Positions 1 to 6,215 of a stretch of DNA of 9,509 nucleotides are shown here, in pieces. The notes under the pieces are model-generated. The model saw only the letters and a program-made list of their open reading frames with translations. It did not search any database and was not told the origin of the DNA. Source of the DNA: Desulfotignum sp. (GTDB taxonomy: Bacteria > Desulfobacterota > Desulfobacteria > Desulfobacterales > Desulfobacteraceae); contig JAIPDY010000118.1 in NCBI GenBank assembly GCA_021737445.1, forward strand, positions 1 through 9,509, read 5' to 3'. The translations under genes and the position numbers were made by a program. Each line of letters begins with the position of its first letter. The first letter of the stretch is position 1.

Positions 1-273
1 CTGAACAAATGGAGTTGTTTGCCGCCACAGGATAACCCAAAAAGCATACTGTAGAAGCGTTTTTCAGAGTCTGATTGAATCGGACTGTTGGAGTATTGCC
101 TGAATTACATACAAGGACCAAAAAGTGATGATGTCACACAGGTCAAAAACACAGAATCAGGCGAGAATCTGACACTTCAAACAACACAAAACCTGAAAAA
201 CACATTATTGAAAAATGAAGAAGATTTATAAACCGGTCAAATTTTGAACGGTTTCAACACCCTTTTTGAAGAG
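1..273. other. Left-edge region without a convincing gene
   Basis: No open frame here has a start, a ribosome site and a useful length. Two plus-strand frames are open at the left edge and stop early: one ends in TAA at 31-33 (reading ...MELFAATG), the other in TAG at 52-54. Either could be the tail of a gene lying outside the window, but too little is visible to choose. A short imperfect hairpin lies at 68-86 (AGTCTGAT, loop TGA, ATCGGACT, one wobble pair) with no T-run after it on either strand. The region is AT-rich compared with the genes to the right. Confidence 0.6.
230..254. terminator. Near-perfect inverted repeat downstream of tRNA-Arg, possible terminator
   Basis: The two 12-base arms AAACCGGTCAAA and TTTGAACGGTTT are separated by one T and complementary at 11 of 12 positions. 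The repeat starts 19 bases beyond the CCA end of the minus-strand tRNA. Read on that strand it could fold as a hairpin followed by a weak T-containing stretch (TTTATAAATCTTC). The T-tract is poor and the stem AT-rich, so it may instead be a protein-binding palindrome. Call as terminator is inference from position. Confidence 0.3.
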
Positions 274-350
<77 letters not shown>

Positions 351-364
351 AACAGATGGATCTT

Positions 365-394
365 TTAACAGAAAGACCCAAAAAAGTCCAGCAA
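365..394 (-). promoter_or_regulatory. Weak candidate promoter for tRNA-Arg
   Basis: On the minus strand a TTGCTG box (394-389) is followed after 18 bases by TGTTAA (370-365), about 15 bases before the 5' end of the tRNA. The -35 box is fair and the -10 box poor (3 of 6 to TATAAT). It is proposed because the spacing to the tRNA is right and nothing better is visible in the 167-base gap. Confidence 0.25.
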
Positions 395-447
395 AAAATG
401 CTGAGAACCAAATGTTTGTTAATATCTGGTTTGCAAAAATTTATTGC

Positions 448-476
448 TTTAACACCAACCCTGATAATGGTATAAT
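448..476 (+). promoter_or_regulatory. Extended -10 sigma-70 promoter for rpoH
   Basis: A perfect TATAAT at 471-476 is preceded by TGG at 468-470, which gives the extended -10 form TGnTATAAT. The -35 side is weak: TTTAAC at 448-453 with a 17-base spacer is the best fit, and extended -10 promoters need little more. Transcription would start near 482-484, leaving a leader of about 35 bases before the rpoH ATG. I saw no sigma-32-type box (CTTGAA...CCCCAT), so self-activation by the encoded sigma factor is not visible in the sequence. Confidence 0.6.
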
Positions 477-517
477 AAATTTTTTTATACATCTTTTGCA
501 TGCTGAAGGGTCATTGA

Positions 518-1483
518 ATGACAAACAAAACAGATCAGAGTCTTTTTGATACAGATAAAAAAAGGCTGACCAAAAAAGATTTTCTTCTTCCGGTGTCAAA
601 GACAAGAGTATCCAGTTCAAAAGCACTGGTCAAATCCGATCCGATCCAGAGTTATCTGAATGAAATAAACCGGTACAAGCTGCTGACCCGGGAAGAAGAG
701 ATCGAACTGGGCCAGCGCATCCAGGAAGAAGGAGACCAGGAAGCCGCCTATATCATGACCACCTCCAACCTGCGGCTGGTGGTCAAAATCGCACTTGAAT
801 TCCAGCGGATCTGGATGCAGAATCTTCTGGACCTGATCCAGGAAGGAAACATCGGCCTTGTGCAGGCTGTTAAAAAATTCAACCCCTATAAAAATGTAAA
901 ATTTTCCTATTATGCCTCATTCTGGATCAAAGCCTATATCCTCAAATTCATCATGGATAACTGGCGCATGGTCAAAATCGGCACCACCCAGGGTCAGCGC
1001 AAACTGTTCTTCCGTTTGAAAAAAGAAAAGCAGCTCCTCATCGAGCAGGGGTTTGATCCCAAACCCAAGCTTTTATCCGAACGCCTGGGGGTGACTGAAA
1101 AAGAGGTGGTAGACATGGACCAGCGCCTGGCCAACTGGGATCTGTCTTTGGATGAACCGTTGAAAAACGATTCCAACACCGAACGGATTGAGTTCATCAA
1201 CATGGATTCAGATTCTTCTGAAGACCAGATGGCAAAAAAAGAGATAGAGGATATCCTGCACACCAAGGTCATTGACTTCAAACTCACGCTAAATGACAGA
1301 GAGATGGAAATTTTTGAACGGCGCATTTTCTCAGATTCTCCCCAGACTCTCCAGGAAATCGGAGAACAATACAATATATCCAGAGAACGGGTGCGGCAGA
1401 TTGAAAACAATATCTTAAAAAAAATGAAAACTTTTTTTAAAAAAGATATGCCGGACTTCGACATGTACGATCATACCCAGTAA
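518..1483 (+). CDS. rpoH: RNA polymerase heat-shock sigma factor RpoH (sigma-32)
   Basis: A sigma-70 family factor of 321 residues, which directs core RNA polymerase to heat-shock and protein-quality-control promoters. Region 1.2 is at residues 41-70 (DPIQSYLNEINRY). Region 2 is at about 84-155, with DLIQEGNIGLVQAV (105-118) for core binding and the -10 recognition helix to about 150. The RpoH box QRKLFFRLK (160-168) is the hallmark that separates sigma-32 from RpoD and RpoS. Region 4 is at about 255-305, with a helix-turn-helix from 277 (TLQEIGEQYNISRERVRQIE) for the -35 box. The start is ATG at 518, with GAAGGG at 505-510 seven bases upstream. Compared with the E. coli protein as I recall it, the segment before DLIQEG (residues 93-104) has no glycine and is one residue longer, and the N-terminal tail is longer. 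First gene of a compact run; the next gene starts 1 base after its stop. RpoH is the best call; another group-3 sigma factor is unlikely given the box. Confidence 0.93.
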   Translation: MTNKTDQSLFDTDKKRLTKKDFLLPVSKTRVSSSKALVKSDPIQSYLNEINRYKLLTREEEIELGQRIQEEGDQEAAYIMTTSNLRLVVKIALEFQRIWMQNLLDLIQEGNIGLVQAVKKFNPYKNVKFSYYASFWIKAYILKFIMDNWRMVKIGTTQGQRKLFFRLKKEKQLLIEQGFDPKPKLLSERLGVTEKEVVDMDQRLANWDLSLDEPLKNDSNTERIEFINMDSDSSEDQMAKKEIEDILHTKVIDFKLTLNDREMEIFERRIFSDSPQTLQEIGEQYNISRERVRQIENNILKKMKTFFKKDMPDFDMYDHTQ

Positions 1484-1484
1484 A

Positions 1485-3314
1485 GTGACAAAACAGATGA
1501 TGACCTTTTCTAAGCAAACTGTAATGATTCATATCCTGTTGATATTGATGACAATCCTGTGCGTATCAGGGTGCAACCACCAGATCCGGCAGGTTCCTGT
1601 AGCCCAGACGACACTGCCGGACATGGCACAGGACGGCACACCTGTATCTGAACCCCGGGTGTCTGCCAGGTATTATTATCTCAAATCCCTGATCCTTCGC
1701 CGGCAAAATCAGATTGAGCCGGCCATTGCACTCCTTGAAAAAGCCATTGCTACCGACCCTGAATCCTCGTTTTTACGGCGGGACCTGATCAGGCTGCATC
1801 TTGAACTGGGACAGGAGGAAAAAGCCCTTGCTCTGGCGCAGGCCCTGGTGGAACAGAACCCTGAGGATGTGGAAAATCTGCTCATGCTGGTGCACCTGAA
1901 AAAAGACAGCAGCCAGGAAGACCAATTGCGTCACCTGCTCAGGCAGATCCTGGAACTGGACCCGGAAAACAAAGAAACCTACCTGCGCTTAGGCAGAATT
2001 TACATGGAAAACCAGCAGCTCCCCGAGGCCCTGGACCTGTTTGAGCAGATGACAGCCCGGCTGCCAAAATATTATGTTGCCCATTTTTATCTGGGTGAAG
2101 CCCATTTTCTTTCAGGAAATTACAAGGCTGCGCAACAGGCATTTTTACAATCGATCCGTCTGGAGCCGGATCTGGTGGAACCCCGGTTCCGGCTTGTGGA
2201 CATTCTTCGGGAGCAAAAAAAACAGGCCGGCAAAGCGGACCATGAAAAAATCATGGGAATTTATGAACAGATTCTGGAAATTGAACCGGAAAATGACCAG
2301 GCTCTGCTGGAGATGGCGCTGCTCTACCACAAAACAGAACAGATCGACAAGGCAGAATATCTTTTCACTGAGCTGGGCAAAAAAGCCCGGCAAAATTCCA
2401 GGCTGATCATGACGGCGGTGGATCTTTTTATTTCACAAAAACGGTATGAAGATGCAGTGACTGTGTTTTCCCGGCTGGAAAAAACAGATCCGGACAATGA
2501 CAACCTCAATTTTTTTTTAGGGATGGCTTATGAATCCAGCAATAACCCCCACCAGGCCATCCAGCATTATCTCAAGGTAAGCCCTGCCCATCCCCAGTAC
2601 AAAAAAACCCTTCTGACCATCGGATTTTTATACCGGGAGATGGGCCAGACAGAAAAAGCTGTGGCCTTTCTTGAACATCACCATGATAAAAACCCCAAAG
2701 ATATTGACATCATCTCCTATCTTTCCGCATTTTATGAAAAAGAGGGGGATCTGGAAAAAGCGGTGGCCCTGCTCTCAAAAGGACTGGCTGATGCACCGGA
2801 AAACACATCTTTGCTGTTCCGGCTGGGTACGGTCCAGGACAAGGCCGGGCAAAAGGATGCCTGCATTGCCACCATGAAAAAAATCATCCGCCTTGATCCG
2901 GATGATGCCTCAGCCCTCAATTATCTGGGCTATACCTATGCTGATCTGGGGATACACCTGGACCGGGCCGAGACCCTGATAAAAAAAGCCCTGGACCTCA
3001 AACCGGACGACGGCTATATCATGGACAGTCTGGGATGGGTTTATTTCCAACAAAAAAAATATGAAAAAGCGGTTGGCTACCTGGAACAGGCAGCCGAGCT
3101 GACATCATTTGAATCCATCATTGCCAGCCACCTGGCAGATGCATATGTCAAAACCGGTCGCCTGGCAGAAGCTCTGGCAGTTTACCAAAAATCGCTGGCC
3201 AATGCCAAAGAAGATGATGCCGGCCTGGCATTGCAGGTGGAAAAAAAGATCAAAGCCCTTGAACAGCAGCTACATAAAACTGATGCCGGAAAATCAGATT
3301 CCACAGACCCATGA
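1485..3314 (+). CDS. TPR-repeat outer-membrane lipoprotein, LbcA-like
   Basis: A predicted lipoprotein of 609 residues made almost wholly of tetratricopeptide repeats. The signal peptide has a hydrophobic core (VMIHILLILMTILCVSGC) and lipobox VSGC with Cys30; Asn follows Cys, not Asp, so outer-membrane sorting is expected. About 15 TPR-like units fill residues 62-580, a superhelical scaffold for protein partners. The segment at 478-536 (ALNYLGYTYADLG ... DSLGWVYFQ) matches the best conserved part of proteobacterial TPR lipoproteins that sit next to lolB, such as Pseudomonas PA4667 (LbcA), which activates the CtpA protease. That function is only inferred here. The GTG at 1485 has no clear ribosome site; ATG at 1497 or 1500 would give a tidier signal peptide, with translation probably coupled to rpoH. 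The gene holds T9 at 2510-2518 and A8 runs at 2215-2222 and 3052-3059. It ends in ATGA shared with the next gene. Confidence 0.85.
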   Translation: MTKQMMTFSKQTVMIHILLILMTILCVSGCNHQIRQVPVAQTTLPDMAQDGTPVSEPRVSARYYYLKSLILRRQNQIEPAIALLEKAIATDPESSFLRRDLIRLHLELGQEEKALALAQALVEQNPEDVENLLMLVHLKKDSSQEDQLRHLLRQILELDPENKETYLRLGRIYMENQQLPEALDLFEQMTARLPKYYVAHFYLGEAHFLSGNYKAAQQAFLQSIRLEPDLVEPRFRLVDILREQKKQAGKADHEKIMGIYEQILEIEPENDQALLEMALLYHKTEQIDKAEYLFTELGKKARQNSRLIMTAVDLFISQKRYEDAVTVFSRLEKTDPDNDNLNFFLGMAYESSNNPHQAIQHYLKVSPAHPQYKKTLLTIGFLYREMGQTEKAVAFLEHHHDKNPKDIDIISYLSAFYEKEGDLEKAVALLSKGLADAPENTSLLFRLGTVQDKAGQKDACIATMKKIIRLDPDDASALNYLGYTYADLGIHLDRAETLIKKALDLKPDDGYIMDSLGWVYFQQKKYEKAVGYLEQAAELTSFESIIASHLADAYVKTGRLAEALAVYQKSLANAKEDDAGLALQVEKKIKALEQQLHKTDAGKSDSTDP

Positions 3315-4069
3315 GACCATCCTCTGCCTTGTTTTTTGTGTTTGTTGTTTCATTCATCTGCCTGTCCGGGTGCGGACTGCAAAGGCCCCGGACCGATCCG
3401 TCCCAGGACAAAACAGCGTGGCAGTCTGCCCAAATCCTCAAATCCATGAACCGGAACATTTTAACCAGCAAAGGCACAGGAAAGGTGCGCCTTAAATCTT
3501 CAGCCGGGGTGCAGATCTTTCAGATCGCCTGGGCAGCCAAGGCTCCCAACCGGCTGCGCATCACCTTCACCATGTCGGGTCATCCCGTGGAAACCATTAT
3601 TGCCGACGGTGACAGGGTCACCTTTCTTTCCCATACCGGCCGGCACAAACCCCATACACCGGCATCAAATGATCCGGACCTGGAACCCTACACCCAGGTG
3701 CCCCTGAAACTGACCGACCTGATCTGCCTGCTGCTGGGACAGATCCCGGTCCGCCAGTTTGATGATGCCTGGTTTCCACCCAAAGACAGGTCCCGGATCC
3801 GGGTACGCAAAAATTTTGCATCCAGTCTACAGGAACTGGTTCTGGCGCCGGACCAGCCCATTTTTATGCTCAGACTTCTGGACAGAAATGATACGATTAA
3901 ATATGAGATACATTACCATGCTTTTGATATCATGGATAACCGGCAGATTCCGGTGGACCTGACCATCACCGACGGCAAATCCCGCAGTGCCCATATCACC
4001 ATCACCCGGTTCTGGCCCGACATGCCGGTAAAAGAATCGGTTTTCCAGTTGACACAAACCGGATCATGA
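3311..4069 (+). CDS. LolB/DUF4292-like outer-membrane lipoprotein
   Basis: A 252-residue lipoprotein. Its signal peptide (about residues 1-20, FFVFVVSFICLSGC) ends in lipobox LSGC with Cys21 followed by Gly, so no inner-membrane retention signal is present. The mature part looks like the LolA/LolB half-barrel fold. Residues 44-85 hold alternating strands (GTGKVRLKSSAGVQIFQIAW, then PNRLRITF), followed by ADGDRVTFLSH, a Leu-rich segment ending LLLGQIPV (about 139-149), and late strands to VFQLTQ. LolB accepts lipoproteins from LolA and inserts them in the outer membrane; whether this relative does so is inference, since sequence conservation in the family is low and DUF4292 is an equal label. 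The ATG overlaps the stop of the TPR gene by 4 bases, so the two are translationally coupled, matching the TPR-lolB pairing in Pseudomonas. A TTGACA at 4049-4054 near its end might belong to a promoter for the next gene. Confidence 0.7.
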   Translation: MRPSSALFFVFVVSFICLSGCGLQRPRTDPSQDKTAWQSAQILKSMNRNILTSKGTGKVRLKSSAGVQIFQIAWAAKAPNRLRITFTMSGHPVETIIADGDRVTFLSHTGRHKPHTPASNDPDLEPYTQVPLKLTDLICLLLGQIPVRQFDDAWFPPKDRSRIRVRKNFASSLQELVLAPDQPIFMLRLLDRNDTIKYEIHYHAFDIMDNRQIPVDLTITDGKSRSAHITITRFWPDMPVKESVFQLTQTGS

Positions 4070-4144
4070 CAATTATTAGATGTGGTTCAACCATAACAAT
4101 CAAACCCGCAACCATGAACATCTCAAAAGGAGATACATAATACA

Positions 4145-5014
4145 ATGATTCACGACAGTGTAGACAAGGCAAAAAAACCCCAGGGATGTCCTTCCCAGGG
4201 TAATGATATGGCCAGAAAACAGCAGGAACAGCAGGCGATGATCAAGGCATCTCTGGCCAGGATCAAACACAAGATTTTTGTACTCTCAGGCAAGGGCGGC
4301 GTGGGCAAAAGCAGTGTATCAGCCAACCTGGCAGCGGTGCTGTCAAAAAAGGGATACAAGACAGGGCTCATGGATGTGGATGTGCACGGGCCGTCCATCG
4401 CCCAGATGCTGGGACTCACCGAACTGCTGGATATCACCCCTGACCAGCAGCGCCTTGTGCCCAAACAGATCAATGACAACCTCAAGGTGGTGTCTGTCCA
4501 GGCACTGATGCAGGACAAAGACCAGGCCATCATCTGGCGGGGCCCTGCCAAAGCCGGCATGATCCAGCAGTTTGTAGGCATGGTGGACTGGGGAGAACTG
4601 GATTTCCTGATCATTGACGCGCCCCCCGGAACCGGAGATGAGCCCCTCACCGTTGTCCAGACCATTCCTGAAGCTTTGGGCGTAATTGTGACCACCCCCC
4701 AGGAAGTGGCCCTGGCAGACATCAGAAAATCGATCTCTTTTTGCAAAACAGTGAAGCTCAAAACCCTGGGGATTGTGGAAAACATGTCCGGGTTCATGTG
4801 CCCCCACTGCAATGAGCCCATTGATCTGTTCATGAACGGGGGCGGTGAAAGAACCGCCAAAGAGCAGGGGTTAGCCTTTCTGGGATGCATTCCCTTTGAC
4901 ACCGGTGTGGTGATTTCCGGGGACCAGGGAGTGCCCATCATGTTTCAGGACAAAGAAACCCCTTTTACCAAGGCCTTTGGCAAGGTGGTGGACAATATCG
5001 TGAAACAGCTTTAG
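4145..5014 (+). CDS. mrp: Mrp/NBP35-family iron-sulfur cluster carrier ATPase
   Basis: A cytosolic P-loop ATPase of 289 residues that carries and transfers [4Fe-4S] clusters to apo-enzymes as a homodimer. The deviant Walker A motif GKGGVGKS is at 49-56, with the signature Lys50 of the MinD/Mrp class. MDVDVHGPSIAQMLGL (76-91) is the Mrp switch region. Walker B LIIDAPPGTGD is at 155-165. The cluster-binding CPHC (Cys219, Cys222) follows SGFM, as expected for Mrp/ApbC. The N-terminal 45 residues hold a single Cys15, not the four-Cys domain of eukaryotic Nbp35. ATG at 4145 has AAAAGGAG at 4125-4132, a long 12-base spacing; Met22 is a less likely start. A 75-base gap separates it from the lipoprotein gene, with a poor candidate promoter (TTGACA 4049, TATTAG 4074, 19-base spacer). 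Fits a sulfate reducer rich in iron-sulfur enzymes. Confidence 0.93.
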   Translation: MIHDSVDKAKKPQGCPSQGNDMARKQQEQQAMIKASLARIKHKIFVLSGKGGVGKSSVSANLAAVLSKKGYKTGLMDVDVHGPSIAQMLGLTELLDITPDQQRLVPKQINDNLKVVSVQALMQDKDQAIIWRGPAKAGMIQQFVGMVDWGELDFLIIDAPPGTGDEPLTVVQTIPEALGVIVTTPQEVALADIRKSISFCKTVKLKTLGIVENMSGFMCPHCNEPIDLFMNGGGERTAKEQGLAFLGCIPFDTGVVISGDQGVPIMFQDKETPFTKAFGKVVDNIVKQL

Positions 5015-5025
5015 ATGGTGTATCA

Positions 5026-6195
5026 GTGGATGACCGCCTGAAAAAAGCCAGGGATCTGCAGCATCTTTTGAACCGCAGGGAACAGGAATCATTGCACTCC
5101 CTGGCCTGCCTTTCCCGGTCTGCTGTAAGGCGGCATCCGGAAAAACTGGCACACAATGAATACCGCCAGGCGTTCAGCCAGGATGCGGACCGGATACTCA
5201 ACTCTCTGGCCTTTACCCGGTACATCGACAAAACCCAGGTATTTTCTTTGATCCAAAACGATCATCTCACCCACCGGGTCCTGCATGTGCAGCTGTTGTC
5301 CCGGGTGGCCAGAACCATCGGCCGGTACCTGGGGCTCAACCAGGACCTGATCGAAGCGGCCAGCTTAGGGCATGACATCGGCCATCCCCCGTTCGGCCAT
5401 GATGGAGAGCGGTTTTTATCCAGACTGACCCATGCCTGCGGGGCCGGATATTTCCACCACAATGTCCAGAGCCTCCAGTTTCTGGATAAAATTGAACGCA
5501 AAGGCAGCGGATGGAACCTGAGCCTCCAGACCCTGGATGCCATCATGTGCCATGACGGGGAAACCCATATCCAACAGCTGGCACCCCATGGGCAGCGGAC
5601 CTTTGCCGATCTGGACCAGATGATCAGATCGTTTCACAAAAAAGAACGGGCAGGCTTTGCTCCCATGACCCTGGAGGGATGCGTGGTGCGCATGGCCGAC
5701 ACCATCAGCTACATCGGCCGGGACCTGGAGGACGGTATCCGCCTGGAGCTGGTAAAAAGAGACCAGATCCCGGATCTGTGCCGCACAACACTGGGCACCA
5801 CCAACGGCACCATTGTGTTCACCCTGGTGACCGATCTGATCGCAACCAGCCTGGACCAGCCCTTTGTGGGATTTTCTAAAGAAACCGGCCAGGCCCTGGA
5901 GGCACTCAAAGATTTCAATTACAGCCATATATACAAAAACCCGGCCATCAAGCAGCACCTGGGGTCCATCAGCACCATATATGAACACCTGTTTTACCGG
6001 TACCTGGATGATCTGGAAAAAGAGAACCGGTCATCTGCCATCTTTACCCGGTTTCTGGCAGACATGTCCGAAACCTACTGCCAGACCCATTCGCCTTCGC
6101 AGATGGTGCGGGATTTCATCTCCGGCATGACCGATTCCTATTTTATACGCCAGGCCCCTGCCCGCCTGCGGCCAACGCCTGTGGACCATGTCTGA
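5026..6195 (+). CDS. HD-domain dNTP triphosphohydrolase (dGTPase-like)
   Basis: A 389-residue cytosolic metal-dependent phosphohydrolase of the dGTPase/SAMHD1-type HD family, which splits dNTPs to deoxynucleoside and triphosphate and trims nucleotide pools. The motifs come in family order: DADRILNSLAFTRYIDKTQVF (53-73, the usual R-IL-S-AFRRL-KTQVF block), metal ligand His87 in THRVLH, the HD pair His116-Asp117 in LGHDIGHPPFGHDGE (114-128), HHNVQSL (144-150, family HN-QSLR), and the last ligand Asp225 in MADTISYIGRDLEDG. The position of the usual Glu after the first His (LEV) appears to be Leu90. Real substrate preference cannot be told from sequence. The only start in frame near the beginning is GTG at 5026, 11 bases after mrp, with just a weak AGATGG upstream, so coupling to mrp is likely. 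It is convergent with hutH across 20 bases. Confidence 0.85.
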   Translation: MDDRLKKARDLQHLLNRREQESLHSLACLSRSAVRRHPEKLAHNEYRQAFSQDADRILNSLAFTRYIDKTQVFSLIQNDHLTHRVLHVQLLSRVARTIGRYLGLNQDLIEAASLGHDIGHPPFGHDGERFLSRLTHACGAGYFHHNVQSLQFLDKIERKGSGWNLSLQTLDAIMCHDGETHIQQLAPHGQRTFADLDQMIRSFHKKERAGFAPMTLEGCVVRMADTISYIGRDLEDGIRLELVKRDQIPDLCRTTLGTTNGTIVFTLVTDLIATSLDQPFVGFSKETGQALEALKDFNYSHIYKNPAIKQHLGSISTIYEHLFYRYLDDLEKENRSSAIFTRFLADMSETYCQTHSPSQMVRDFISGMTDSYFIRQAPARLRPTPVDHV

Positions 6196-6215
6196 CGATT
6201 GCCGCATTTGCCGCT

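Noticed and set aside
1..54. Tail of an upstream coding gene
   Set aside because: Two competing open frames of 10 and 17 codons reach the edge; neither can be told from chance.
125..137. GTGA-N5-TCAC as a CRP-type site
   Set aside because: The gap is 5 bases instead of 6, and no gene start lies nearby that it could control.
389..403. Hairpin CAGCA-loop-TGCTG followed by a T-run on the minus strand, as a terminator
   Set aside because: The stem is only 5 pairs and it lies upstream of the tRNA with no minus-strand gene before it to terminate; part of it better fits a weak -35 box.
4150..4941. A 263-residue minus-strand open frame opposite mrp
   Set aside because: It mirrors the codon bias of mrp, whose protein has all family motifs; the antisense product shows no recognisable domain.
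5416..5988. A 190-residue minus-strand frame opposite the HD gene
   Set aside because: Shadow of a GC-biased gene; no motif, and the plus-strand product has the complete HD signature.
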